Below, piece after piece: positions 1 through 11,266 of a DNA stretch of 64,000 bases. Within the stretch, counting starts at the first letter, position 1; every line of letters starts with the position of its first letter. The stretch lies in NCBI RefSeq assembly GCF_000485595.1, contig NW_014577878.1, positions 63,411-127,410 on the forward strand, written 5' to 3'. The DNA is from Priapulus caudatus. Taxonomy: Eukaryota; Priapulida; Priapulimorpha; Priapulimorphida; Priapulidae. The notes under the pieces were generated by a model that worked only from the letters and a program-made list of their open reading frames with translations, did no database searches and had not been told where the DNA came from. Position numbers and translations under genes: made by a program.

Positions 1-334
1 GAGATACCCCCTAACCATTTAAAATGCATATTCATCACAAAATCTAACTACTCTGGTGAGATTTTGCGCATGCGCTAACACACTAGCGTAGCCAGATTGT
101 GTACTGCTGGTATACGCAGCCGGGACCTTACATGCAAGGTCTTCCTCTTATTTCTTAAATGATGTCTACAGATGGAATCTTATCATATTGTGGCGTTTTT
201 CGTCGTTTACTGTTCTTCTAACTTTATTCTTAAATCCGTGGTTAGACTTCCGCTTCTTCTGGTTCTTCGTATCCGGTTACCCGGCTACGTATACCAGTGC
301 CGCGTTAGTCATGTTGTCGTTCTTCTTCGTTTTC
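1..334. other. No recognisable gene
   Basis: A 109-residue frame runs plus-strand from 172 but shows no domain or codon pattern I recognise. Its downstream part lies inside the repeat that begins at about 335. I see no other feature here. Confidence 0.4.
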
Positions 335-1429
335 GTGACCGTATAGTACCTTTTTGCGTTGTGTTCTTGACCGACCGGCGGTTACTCGCCAGTCTCTTCG
401 ACAGGTCTGCGGAGTTCCTGAGTGTGCGTGGATGTAGCTCGACAGAGATACGACACAAGTCGAGAATACGTGACGTGGCTTATAAAGAGCCGTTTATTTG
501 ATGCAAAAACAATTCCGCATTCGCGGAGGTGACATACAATATAAGTTATGCGGCCTTAGTTAATATCCAGTTTAAAACCCGACTCCTTCCCCCCATTAAT
601 ATTAATATTCGCACTGAACGTTCTAGCTGACTACATACTACCTAACTCAACGATAAAGCTGGCTGCCTACTGACTACCCTATCATCATTACTATCCCTAT
701 GAATATTCTGACCTAACTGCTACTATAATAATGACTGCTCTATGACTCTACATTATGACTGCTCGATGAATACTGACTTTGCTCCGGCAAAGTCCCCTAT
801 TTATATGCTTTCCGCGGATTGAAATGCACATCTCAACAACCAATCACCATCATTTACTCTCTAAGTTCATTTCCCACGGTAAAAGTTAACATTCATACCT
901 CGCGGATTGAGAAAGCATATCTCTGGACCAATGGCAGAGCTTCCCGCCATATCCCTTGCGCGCATGGTCAGGGAATGGCCTTGAGCCACTTCGCGCCATA
1001 TTTTATCTGCGCGCGCACGTGCAGTGGCCTTGCTCCACTTCGCGCCAGAGTACAATGGTTCATCAAAGTAATACAATGTTGCTGGTGCGTTCTAAATCTA
1101 AAGGCTGCCCTTGGGCGCCCTTAGCAGAAAATAGAACCCGCGTAATGTGTAATTGAAGTGGCTCTGCTACCGTACGCCCCGCGTAACCCGCGGGTACCCG
1201 GCGCTTGTTCCGCCGCCGCCGGCGCGGTGCGGGTATCCGCGGCGCGTGTTCCGCCGCCGCCGGCGCGGTGCGGGTATCCGCGGCGCGTGTTCCGCCGCCG
1301 CCGGCGCGGTGCGGGTACCCGCGGCGCGTGGTCCGCCGCCGCCGCGCGCAACCTCGGGTACGGGTGTATCCGCCTCTCCGGCGCTTCCGGCGCGACCCGG
1401 GTGGGCGCACAAATCAGGCCGCCGCTACA
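335..1429 (-). repeat. Dispersed 1.1 kb LTR-like repeat, copy 1
   Basis: This segment matches 24813-25921 over its whole length, with divergence. On the minus strand both copies begin TGTAGCGGC and end near TATACGGTCA (GATCA in copy 2), so they have TG...CA ends like an LTR. Both carry an AATAAA signal on the minus strand about 150 bp before the end (near 490-500). The GC-rich start holds a minisatellite. No 5-bp target duplication is visible. A solo LTR is the best reading. A non-autonomous element of another class remains possible. Confidence 0.55.
1201..1350. repeat. 41-bp GC-rich minisatellite
   Basis: About three and a half head-to-tail units of 41 bp start at 1201, 1242, 1283 and 1324. 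The core is CCGCCGCCGCCGGCGCGG. The repeats give spurious arginine- and alanine-rich frames on both strands. The matching end of copy 2 (25795-25895) has a different, shorter GC-rich unit, so this part evolves quickly. Confidence 0.9.
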
Positions 1430-2089
1430 ATATATTTGTGGTTTATATTGTGGTATACCGATATACGATATTATCCTGCACCTCTAATATACACAACATG
1501 CAGTCTAATAATAATTATATTGGACACTACATGCCTGCACAAAGTAGATACATGTTTGAAATATATCACCTTGCTGAAATATACACTACGCAGGAAACGT
1601 TTTCTTGCTCTGTCTCCAACACCTTGAGGGCCCAGATGCCTCAACGTTACAAGTGTTGGACAGTAGATCTACAAACATGTTGTGACAATAAAGAGATGAA
1701 CATGCGGATGCAAGCAATTATTGAGGCATGTATTTACCAGCTAGTCCTGCCCATATTCATAAATGTAGAACCAAACGTGGATCAACTCGCTCACTTATGT
1801 ACATGCAGGGAATAATGGCATATGCTAATTGTCCTAACCAATTGTGCTAGGCTACGCATACATGTAAATCTAAACATGCATGTCATTATATGACCTACAT
1901 ACTGGTAGGATAGCATTATCATTTTGTTTTTTAAGTTGCAGCCTCAACCAAAACCATGAAATGTTTCTGACTGCAAACCTATCATGTAGCAGCTTGCAGC
2001 ACAATGCAATGGACGTACCTTCCGACCAACAAGCCATGTTTTAGTTTCAGACGTCGCCACATGGCTCTAGAGTTAATACCTTAATAGCT
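1430..2089. other. AT-rich spacer, nothing recognised
   Basis: A plus-strand open frame enters from the GC-rich repeat and runs to 1815, but its tail has no recognisable domain. I see no RNA gene or repeat here. Confidence 0.4.
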
Positions 2090-2343
2090 GCGTACCCTGC
2101 ATTGTCCCACCGTACCCTGACTTTATATGGACGTATTTCCGATGTTGTAAAACTAAAATATAAAAGCTAGCTCTTCGTTTAAAAAAAAGAAAAAAGAAAA
2201 ATATAGTCAAACATAGCATACATTTTTATTGGATTGCGATGTTTTGAGGTTTATTCTATGTGATGTGGTAATTTGACAGAGTGTATGTATTACGACATCA
2301 GTTGGCTGAAAGTCAGGGTACAGTGGGACAATGCAGGGTACGC
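2090..2343. repeat. Inverted-repeat (foldback) element
   Basis: The arm at 2090-2124 is the reverse complement of 2309-2343, with one mismatch over 35 bp (starts GCGTACCCTGCATTGTCCCA). About 185 bp of AT-rich DNA separates the arms. This is the layout of a short MITE. No coding sequence lies inside. Confidence 0.75.
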
Positions 2344-2450
2344 AGCGACATATCGTATAGCACCCCGAGGTACTTTCCGATATATCGAACCATACCCAGG
2401 GTACCCTCCGATAGTACCCTGGGGGACACAGACCCTATGAGCGTAACTGC
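2344..2450. repeat. Repeat shared with 9845-9995
   Basis: The string around CCGATATATCG and ACCCAGGGTAC, followed by a GACCCTATGAGCGTAAC-like tail, recurs in diverged form at about 9895-9985. It abuts the foldback element and may be its outer end. Confidence 0.5.
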
Positions 2451-2609
2451 ATTTCCATTAAAACTGTAAGCCAAATTCAGTGTATGCAGGTAACATCCTT
2501 GCAATATGGTTAAACACAATGTTTTTATTTAATAGGTTTGACGCTTCCTTGAACTGGTTGCATGAAATAGTATTGGCGCATTACTCATGAATGAAAAATT
2601 GTAGATAAC

Positions 2610-4745
2610 AGATTTACAAGAAATACGGAAATTTCAAACGTACGATTTGACTCTTAGCAGATGACTCCTGCTGGGACTCGTGCTTGATGTGCCCGGCCAC
2701 TTCACTGTAGGTCCTGGAAAAATGGCATGTGATTGCAGAGCACTCTTTCTATTAGTTGAGTCATTTCTAGTTGCAGGGTAGCTTCATCGGTTCTTGACGG
2801 CAAGTATTGCTCTAAAGGTATTGATGCTATTTCTGCAGGAGAAGGTTGCTCGTCGCTTAGGTGAAGCGACGGAATTCTGTCTATGGCAGCGTAGGCTTGG
2901 ACCATGTTGAACTGCTTAGTGCTTTTGCCTCTGGTCTGATGTCGTACAGATACTCGCTGATTTACATTATCAAAGCACAATGAGTACCCAAGTGTGCCTG
3001 AAAGAGACAGCACACATTGTACATGAGATTACACATGTGCTGTTAGTATTTCTGCAACGTTTTCACTAGGTGCATGGGGTATTACCGTGCTAAAATTTAT
3101 TTAGATGAGTCTCTGTAGGGAAATTTTAATGCAAGCGGAAACTTATATAGGATTATAAATGTTGCTGCGTATACATCCAACATCAAGGTAAGCATGTTAA
3201 GGCACATGTATGTTTTCATATAGCAATAGCACTTGTGAAAATCAAAAATTGTGTAATTGTTACCTTTGTCTCTTTTGTGGATGGGAGTGGCAACATCATA
3301 GCTGGACTGTCCGTTAGCATCCCCTTTCCTGAAAAGAGGCAGCTCGGCAGACCAAAGCAGAGAATCTGCCACTCTGGACCGGTGCTGCAGAACCTCGTCA
3401 TCGTACTGCTTTCGCACTCTGTCGATGGCATTTCTAGTGCCATCAATGCCAACGCTGAGGCCAAGGTGGTTAAACCTGCCGAACAACTGCAAAATAAGAT
3501 AAAAACCCTGGCTGCACTTTTCATTAACAAATGGGTGCAAGTGGGCAACGAAATCTCAATTTACAAATTGCAAAATATTTAGAGTTTAAACAAATATACG
3601 AGAACTTACCTCTCTTTTGCAGCCAGACATCCACATTTGCAATCCAATTAGTTCCTGGGTGTACTGGATGTAATGTCACTCATTCGTCTTGGTTTCTTCT
3701 GATAGAGGACTATTCCCATTAACATTCCTATAGTTGGCTTGATGTAGATGTTTGGTTGAGATGCAAGGCCAAGATATTTGGAGGTTTTGGTGGAAGTGAC
3801 AGCTGCAGTGAGAAGGTAGGTAGTGGGCATCAGTAGTGGGCAGTGTGCTTTGCTCTCTGTGTACCTATCATCCCAGCTAAATTTGCTAAGTGGCTAAGTG
3901 GTTTTTTGCCATGAAATATAGATTTTTTTCTGGGTGATTTTTTGTATTTCTTGTCGCACTACACCTTGTGCCCAGTTTGTTATAGATCTCTTAAACCCAG
4001 TGCTACACGCCGCCATGATCCTCACTGCTCGGCAGTATATATGTCTTTGAAGGCATGTTATTGCTCTTGCAAGCTCCGTTGCTAGAGGAACTACCTGAAA
4101 TGCAAAACTAGACATGACAAAAAACACAATAATTAAACATGGAAAAGATACAAATAGCATTAAAACTTTTATGCTGAAAGAGTAAGTAATGTTACCTGGC
4201 ATCAATCGTTGCCACTCAATTAGAATTGCTTTTTAAAATTTCTGAAACGTATTGTCTTTAACCATTTAAAAAAAAAATCCTAATCAACTAGCATACTTTT
4301 TTCGTTTCCTTATGCGTCTTCAGCTTCGTGGCAGCAGATTTTGGACTCTGCAATTCCAGAAAATCTAGTAACTATTTTAATTATAATAAAACAAGCGTAT
4401 ATGCGACAAACTATAATTATATGACAAATATTCTGCTATTGATATCCTACTTCTTTTATATGATCTCACATGACTCAAAATGTCTTTAGCTTTCTTGAGT
4501 TTATTCTTTTACATAGGAATATCAATTTACCACGTCATGCTTAAAAGGTAATATTGTAATTACCTGTGCTTGGCCAGCACGCATTCTTCTTCTTTTCTTC
4601 GGTGTGGCATATGGGCTCCACGGCCCTTTTTGCTTTGACGACAGGTGTTGTAGGTGGCATGAGATTCTCGGCGCTTCAGCTTGCTCTTGGCCATTGACAA
4701 CAATGCCCAAGAACATGTTGGGCAAAGGAAGCGTTGGCACTTTTG
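2610..4745 (-). pseudogene. DUF6589-like gene, multi-exon and damaged
   Basis: Exons can be followed on the minus strand. One exon ends at 3610 before a GTAAGT donor. The next runs 3486-3264, from a TTTTGCAG acceptor to a GGTAACA donor. The following exon starts at 2997 after CTTTCAG, and the 3264/2997 join keeps frame. Readable motifs are FNHLGLSVGIDG, then LGYSLCFDNVN and HLSDEQPSP, which I recognise from the DUF6589 family of fungal and invertebrate proteins that often multiply like transposons. Its biochemical role is unknown. A frame break lies near 2703: a stop follows PFFQDLQ, while EVAGHIKHESQQE continues in another frame. A second break lies near 3672. Possible 5' exons lie at about 3905-4090 (after a TTTCAG acceptor) and 4560-4745 (before GTAATT), with uncertain frame. 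Confidence 0.62.
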
Positions 4746-5398
4746 GTTTGGGGTAAGTTGCTGGTTTAATTCTTCTTTAGTACATCTTTCACAGTTTTAT
4801 CTATAGCATTTAATTTTACTGATGACTCAAAACCATCATGGCCAAATCCAGGCATTCATTTTGCTTTCTGCTGAGAGCACTATTAAAGCTAGATAGACAC
4901 ACTTCGTTGCGCATCAGCTTTAGTGCGCTGCGAGCCCTCCGATTGGTCGGTAAAGGATACTCGCAACATCCATTTGCTATTTCTCAGGCATTTTGTTTAA
5001 AAGAATGGTGCAATTTGGTGCATTCTAAGCTATTCTGAACACATAGGAGACTCTTGAATCACTTTTTCAAGTTGTCAAAAGGAACAAACGAACTATGAAT
5101 AGGAAATCAGGGGGCTGAAAATAGGGCAAGTCCGAGGTCTGGGGCCTGCCGATTTCACGCTCGGACCTTCGTAATTTCCAAGCAGAACGTCCGTCAGACT
5201 CGGATCTATCAATAATTTACAGTACTCCACTTTCATTAAATAAAGAGAATTGAAAAGAAATAAAGAGAAAGTAGATCGATTTTCGGTCACCGAGTCGACA
5301 TCTCGTATCATATTTATATCTTATTTATATTGTATCCTGCTATACACTTTTCACAGTCACTGACTATTACTTACAAGTGTCCTTGCTTAACTAATGAT
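4746..5398. other. Intergenic, nothing recognised
   Basis: Short open frames at 4838-5038 and 5093-5311 show no domain. I see no repeat partner elsewhere in the window. Confidence 0.4.
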
Positions 5399-7350
5399 TT
5401 ACTGAAGCAGTTTTCTCTTCTTCACTAAAGCCTCCAAGTTCTGCCGTACTGCTTTCCTCTTCTGTGCTCTCTCGTGAGCAAGTTTGGCCACTTTGGCTGC
5501 TTTCTCCAGATCTCGTTTCTCTGCCGCTCTAGATGCCAATTTGTCTTTCTTTTGTTGCATGGCAGTCAATCTCTCATCCATCTGTTTCTTCAGTACTTCC
5601 TTTTCCTTCATATAGGCAGAGCAAGATGATCTAAAATTTCTGACAAGACTGCCACTGACTTTGTTATGTTTAATATCCCCCTTCTTATACATGACCAAAG
5701 CTGGTGTTGCTCTGGACTTGAGCCCATACCGTACAGTCTGCACAGCACTGTAGGTTGACGTCCTCATCCTTGTAGATCTGATATCAATCACATCTCTCAT
5801 AGTGTTAAATGAGGATTCCACCATGGGACCGTGAAAGCAAGACAAACACACCACCACCATCTTGGATAAGGCAGGGTATTTGCCAGCCTTTATGATGGGT
5901 TTCCACCAAGTGTCAACTCGTTCACCAATCACTGGCGCTCTGATAAAGTTGTCAGCATGGAACCGGCGGATCTCCAGGGGCAAACTGTCCTGCTCTCCCT
6001 CCGACAAAAAAGGCTCCAGATGATTGCCAGTGCTTTTGCAGAAAAGCGTTTGTCACTTTGTCATCCTTGTGTGAAGATTTAATTATGTGTCTGGATTTAT
6101 TGCCAACAAACATTTGTTCAACATTCAGAAACTTGCCCTCATCTGACTGAAGATCTAGCTGTTTCAGGCCCTTTGCTGATTTGTTGGCAAGAACCTCTGG
6201 TTTCAGAAAACAGGCCAGAAAATCTCTGAAGACTTGTTCCTGTTTGTCATGAAGTAAGTGGATAAGAGGATCTCTCGACTGGAATAAACACACATACTCC
6301 TTGAGGATGGGGAGGACTGACAAGTAAAGGTTCATGATTACCATGGTCTTCTTGCTGTGCACGATCAGCTTACTAGCAATTCTCTGTTTTCTTTTCTTGC
6401 CATCTGTCAACTTTTTTGCAGACAGTTCCTTCCAGATTGCCTTGATCCTGTCTATCCCAGGCACAGAGATATTCCTATCTGTCACCCGCAACCTGGCTGG
6501 TTCCTTGTACAACAGCTGATCTTCTTTCCCAAGAAAGGCGTAGTAGAGCATCTTCAGGGCGTCAGTCATCATGATGTTGTTGAGGCATGCATCATAGCAG
6601 GACAGCCATTTATGGTTCAGAAACTGCTCTGCCATTGTGTATTTGATCCCTAGAATTAAGCACACTTCTTGAAAGTACTGCTTGAGATCTGGCGACCACT
6701 TTAGATCATTGTGGATATCCGATTGCAAGTACTCCACCCAGTGGTCAAATGGTGCACAAAACTGTTTACATGAATTGTGAATGTGATGACAGGAATCGCC
6801 ATCGACATCAAGCAGCTGTGGGGCTTTTCCTGATCGAAGTCTGGTCTCCAGTCCAGACTTGCTTCCTCTCATCACGTTACAAGAGTCCATCAAAATCGAG
6901 ACACAATTGCTCCATGGAATGTGATGCGTTTCGAAGAACGACTCCAGCTCTTGAAGTAAACATGCAGCATCTACTCGCACTACTTCCAGCGATGACAGGT
7001 GCTCCACAACAACCATCTCCCGCTTGTAACAGTAGTAACTTGCAAGCATTGCACGTACCAGTTTGTCACTATTGCTCGTACTCTCATCCATATTTAAAGA
7101 GAAGGGTGTTTTTTGTATAGCATTTAGGGTGTCATCAAGAAAAGTCTTAGCAAGACCAAATCTCATTTTGTAGGAGGATGTTGTCCTTTCCAGTCACATA
7201 TGGTTTAAAGCTTTTGGATCTTTGGCGAGTTCTCTTGATGTGTTCATAATCACGGGTGCCATGGAAAGTGGCAGAGAATGCTCTGCTACTACCTCTAAAA
7301 CCAGCGCCTGAGAACAGAGAAAATGACATATCAATATAAAATATAAACAT
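5399..7350 (-). pseudogene. hAT-like transposase, nearly full length, frameshifted
   Basis: Two overlapping minus-strand frames (7166-5952, 404 aa; 6007-5399, 202 aa) form one protein of roughly 590 residues. The first holds NMDESTSNSDKLVRAM, SILMDSCNVMRG and GDSCHHIHNSCKQFC, which resembles a hAT/RNase H-fold core. The second holds LSCFHGPMVESSFNTMRD, the hAT C-terminal dimerisation region, followed by a basic coiled coil of lysine, arginine and glutamate. The frames meet at a six-T run (minus strand, near 6005-6010). Five T would restore one frame, so this is a single homopolymer indel, either real or a sequencing error. A further frame, 7350-7150 (SFKPYVTGKDN), probably supplies upstream sequence through another shift near 7165. 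Introns appear absent. Confidence 0.68.
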
Positions 7351-7379
7351 ATGTTACCGGTACTTCAATGGGTATTATC

Positions 7380-7675
7380 ACTATTGTCAGTATAAATACC
7401 AGTACCTCGGGGTTCAGGCCCCTGTCTTGTGGTTGTCGAACGCTCACGCAAGTATTTCCAATACCAGCAACACTCCAAATGCAGTTAAAACTTATATGTA
7501 TTATTATATTCTTTCACAAACACACGTTGATTTTCCAACACGACTTTCTCCCTTTCTCCCGCGTCACTTCTCCTTCACAACACGCACGCCAGCGCCATCT
7601 ATCGTCGAAGAAAACTATCAACGGAACAACTCTACATAACAATATCTACTAACCGCTACATACTCCCCCCAACAA
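7380..7675 (-). repeat. Gypsy-type LTR remnant with polypurine tract
   Basis: On the minus strand a purine run, GTTGGGGGGAG (7662-7672), is followed by TGTAGCGGTTAGTAG at 7660. This is the usual 3' LTR start after a polypurine tract. The far end of the LTR is uncertain (about 7380). No internal coding sequence of this element remains. Confidence 0.55.
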
Positions 7676-7953
7676 AAATAATGTCTTCCACGACATTAAG
7701 ACAACTGATTACTTAAGACATTAATTCAATTCCAAATCTGCCAATAGTCAAACCAACATCTTATCCTTCCATAAGTACACAATGTTCATTTCAGTCTGCC
7801 TCTTGATAAATCATAGGGTTTTCAATTACAGCAATTACATATATGACAATACAATTACATTTTCAATCAGGCAACACAACGGTGACAATCCGCTAAAAAC
7901 AAGGGGCAACCGCCCAGCGGTAACATTACAACAGGAAGGCAGATACACTGCCA

Positions 7954-8003
7954 AAAACTATCAACGGAACAACTCTACATAACAATATCTACTAACCGCT
8001 ACA
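7954..8003 (-). repeat. Second copy of the same LTR start
   Basis: The 50 bp at 7954-8003 are identical to 7611-7660 and end with the same AACCGCTACA. This looks like the start of the 5' LTR of the same deleted element, leaving only about 290 bp between the two LTR pieces. Confidence 0.65.
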
Positions 8004-8639
8004 CATATATAACTTATTTACTTATCAATATTATAAATATGATCATATAATAATATATACTAATTAGTTATAGCTCAACTGTTAAAATATTGTATTAGGA
8101 TCTTTAACTATAGACTTTATATGAACAAGATATTTTATAAATATATATGTATACTGATATGAATATATGCATGTCTATTTTAACAAAAGTTTGCAATATA
8201 ATAGGGGAGACCGGGGCTAGTTGGGCCACTTTTTACATTTCACCCAATATCTCGTCAATCCTTGATGATACAGAGTTGCTATATACATCACAAGGTAACC
8301 TATTATCTCCTTTCTATATAACATATTTACAATGTTACCGTTCACCTATGTCGACTAAGATTTCCGTCATCCACTACAGGTAGTCAAAGTCGACCAACAT
8401 GCCCCATCGCAGGGTAAATTGGGACAGTATGTGGGCTAGTTGGGACGTATCATTCCTAGCCGTATTATCAGTCGCGATATGTGCTTAGAAGGCACACACA
8501 AGCATCAGAACACAAACAAGCATAGAAGAGACAATAACAGTACCAGAACCAAATCTGGAAAACAAAATTTTCTACTTTTTATACGATTTTTTTTTTAAAC
8601 AACATTTTTTTTACAATTTTACCGGTTTTTACCAATTAC
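8004..8639. other. AT-rich spacer with a TTGGGAC-type repeat end
   Basis: 8205-8235 reads GGGGAGACCGGGGCTAGTTG, and similar GGGCTAGTTGGGAC strings recur at 8432-8448. Such motifs are typical of DNA-transposon ends, but no matching partner or target duplication was found. The rest is AT-rich. Confidence 0.3.
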
Positions 8640-9837
8640 CTAACACATGTTATTGTCGCTATTGCAATTGTCACATACGTAGGCGATTGAAACTTGATCG
8701 GTGCACAAGACATGTGACTAACCTTTGCATTGGACACACTGTACCTATTCATCACTTGCTTTAGAACGTGAATAGCTAGCTATCTGTGCACACTAGACAA
8801 ATTACGTCCTCATCATCTTCGTCGGCATCGTCATCATCATGGTGATATAGCCGGTCCCTTCCCTTTGGATGTTCCAGATTTAGGTCTTCCCTTAGCCGGT
8901 CCCTTCCCTTTGGATGTTTCAGGTGTAGGTCCTCCCTTAGCCGGTCTCTTCCTTTTTTTTTGTCTTCGGTATTATTTTCTTCTTTTTCTGGTTATTTTCC
9001 TCTTCTAGGGCTGACTTCTCAGGTGTGTCCGTTAAGATGGCGCTATGTCTCTTTTTTTCTGGTACCTGCTTTTTTCGCTCTGGGTTCAGTTACCTTAGGT
9101 AGAGGTCTTATATCGCTTGGTGTTACTACGGGGCTTTGAATCCGGTCCAGTACAGGTGTAGGAGTGGTAGGAGAGGAGGTAGTAGCTGCTACAGGGGTCT
9201 CGGAAGAGTCGGAGTCGACAGCAGCTGTCTGTCCGTTATTCTCTACCTTGCAGTAATGAGCTCCAGCACCATTACCGTACAAGGCAACTTTGACTACAGT
9301 ATTGTCTCAGAGTCTATCGGTGCCTCTAGGGCAATGCTCTTGACAGGTAACGTTTTCGTTAATTACAGTGTAGATGTCAATCCCAATTGACATAGCGTTG
9401 CACAAGGCGTCGATTATTAGATCACATGTATTAGTGTTATACTCCTTGAGAACTACGTAACGCCGTAATTCCTCCATCACGTTTTCACCGGCACTGAACT
9501 GATGATATAAATCAATATTCTCTTCAACTTCCGCCAACAACTCATCGGAAATTGCGTCTTTATCTATAACCTCTAGACTTTGAAGAACTGCCTCTATGAG
9601 ACAATGTCCATCGCCTCTAATTTCGGTGATTGTTTTACCGAGCCCTTCCAGATGATTGCGAATTTTATACTCGTCTGTCAGCTGTGTACTTGGCACGATC
9701 ATGGGGCGATCTGTTACCGTACTGGGGGCGAATTCTTTGGGAAAGAAGATGTTTGGGTTTACTGGCCATATACCAGCTACACGGAAACCACTGATGCAGT
9801 TGTGCGTGCGTGCGCGGCGTGACCGGAAAACAATTTA
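8640..9837 (-). pseudogene. pogo-like transposase C-terminal half with embedded OTU-like domain
   Basis: Reading minus from 9837, the frame shows NCISGFRVAGIWPVNPNIF then EFAPSTVTDRP, the end of a pogo/Tigger DDE domain. It continues without a break into ITEIRGDGHCLIEAVLQSL, an OTU cysteine-protease signature with the Asp and Cys, and GAHYCKVEN, which would supply the His. A Ser/Thr/Pro-rich linker follows, then IRPLPKVTEPRAKK and ILTDTPEKSALEEE, the usual pogo C-terminal motif. Last comes a PHD-like segment (DEDVICLVCTDS, VQCVQCKG, YVCDNCNSD) ending at 8640. Lesions: an in-frame TGA at 9304-9306, a homopolymer A shift near 9053-9059, further breaks around 8740-8945, and TAG codons where Trp is expected in the finger. 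The N-terminal half is missing and cut by the repeat at 9845. OTU proteins cleave ubiquitin; activity here is not implied. Confidence 0.7.
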
Positions 9838-9844
9838 CGACATA

Positions 9845-9995
9845 ATGCTGGGTACATAACGATGGGACCGGGGTACATTTAGATGGGAATTGATTTTGCG
9901 GGGTACATTTCGATATATCGTCATGTACCCAGGGTACATTTCGATGGTACTCAGGTCGAGAAAGACCCCATCAGCATAACTAAATTGAAACTAAA
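9845..9995. repeat. Repeat end related to 2344-2450
   Basis: GGGTACAT-type strings occur four times in this short stretch, and the block GATATATCGTCATGTACCC resembles 2372-2400. It truncates the pogo-like gene on its 5' side. It is probably a MITE end. Confidence 0.5.
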
Positions 9996-10229
9996 TTGTT
10001 ATGCAATCACTCTTATAATATTTATTTCAAAATTCGTTATTCATATGCCATAAGTTAAAGTAATAAATTAAATTAAATTTTAAATTTAAATTAAATGCTC
10101 ACCTCTGAGTAGATTACTCTGCCGCTGAGTGGAACAAGTGGTTTAGAGTCGGAAGATGTTCCTGTTGCAGGCGAGGCTATACGACTTTGGGTGCTCGCTG
10201 AATCTGTACTCTTAAAAGCTGATCCTAAA
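9996..10229. other. AT-rich, nothing recognised
   Basis: A run of TAAATT-rich sequence around 10055-10095 is low complexity. I see no gene. Confidence 0.4.
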
Positions 10230-10560
10230 GAGTAGTTATGTAGCGGCTAGATATCACTAGACATCACTAGATATCGGTTATAGGTCACACAGCACTTAGC
10301 TAGACTCGGTTATAGGTCACACAGCACTTAGCCTGACTCGGTTATAGGTCACACGAAGACGGCATCGGCTAATTAGCAGTAGCCGCATCCGCGTCAACAA
10401 GTCCATTAGAAATCACTTAGAAACAGATTAGAGCGCCGAGATGCGCCCTGCCCATTAGGGGTCACTTAGGAGCGTCGCATCGGCGTCTCACCCATTAGAG
10501 GTCAATTAGAAACAGATTAGAGTCACTTAGAAACAGATTAGACAATAACATCTATAGTGA
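10230..10560. repeat. Short imperfect tandem repeats
   Basis: CGGTTATAGGTCACAC occurs three times (about 10275, 10307, 10339), mostly with a GCACTTAGC tail. A second motif, ACTTAGAAACAGATTAGA, occurs three times further right. There is no open frame of note. Confidence 0.75.
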
Positions 10561-10587
10561 CTCAAGTAGTCCTCTCGGTCGAAAACA

Positions 10588-10740
10588 ACTCAACGCCCAC
10601 GCGAATCAGTGTAGCACGTGCGTAGAGCGTGTATGACGCCCTCGCGAATGTATACGGCGCGTGCGCGAGGCGTGAGCAACGCCTTTGCGAGTACGTACGA
10701 CGCATGTGTCACGCATGCGCCGCGGGCGTGCCTGTTTTGT
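10588..10740. other. CpG- and ACGC-rich segment
   Basis: GCGTA/GCGTG words recur with loose spacing. The open frames here are compositional. Function is not apparent. Confidence 0.35.
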
Positions 10741-10863
10741 AACACTGTAACTGTTCTGATCTTCGAGTAAAATACGAATCATGGTAAACATCTGACTTCC
10801 ATTCTCATCTATATTCTGATCTCTATTCTCATCTATGTATTTCGGCTTCACATACATTCTAAC

Positions 10864-11266
10864 TCAATAACTTAAAACAGTAACGTTAAAACGAACGTTA
10901 CAGTTACTCCGTCGTAAGGATATTTTCCCACAATGTTTCTTCACTTTGGCATGTTCAGTTAGGGCGACACATCCACGAGAGCCGTAATTTATCAGATCCG
11001 AACAGTATAAACACTGCTTTGCCAGGAACGTCGCATTTGCCGATATAATCACCCAATTTCTTCTTAATGATTTCACTTTTCTTGTCAATTTTGACAGTTA
11101 GCGTCACAGTTTTTTCAAGCCATGCCCAGCGGAACTTGTTTCTTACGTCCTTGTCTATTTCTGCTATCGCCGATTTATCTTCTTTCGAAATTAACTTTAC
11201 CCTTTTCCAAATTCGAAAACCACGGGCAGGGCGAGACAACCCCGCTTGCCCGATGTCCTGGGGCAA
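10864..11266 (-). pseudogene. hAT-family N-terminal zinc-finger fragment
   Basis: Two minus-strand frames join across one shift near 11015. The first reads KFRWAWLEKTVT and LGDYIGKCDVPGKA. The second continues CLYCSDLINYGSRGCVALTE and HAKVKKHCG. This C..C...H...H pattern in an invertebrate hAT-like N-terminus is a BED-type DNA-binding finger. It lies 3' of, and in the same orientation as, the C-terminal fragment at 11763-12795. It therefore comes from a second copy or a rearrangement and is not the front of that gene. Confidence 0.55.

Noticed and set aside
172-501. A host gene at the left edge (109 codons)
   Set aside because: It has no domain, and its second half lies inside the dispersed LTR-like repeat.
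1063-1815. Arg/Ala/Pro-rich open frames on both strands
   Set aside because: They are produced by the 41-bp GC-rich minisatellite and show no domain.
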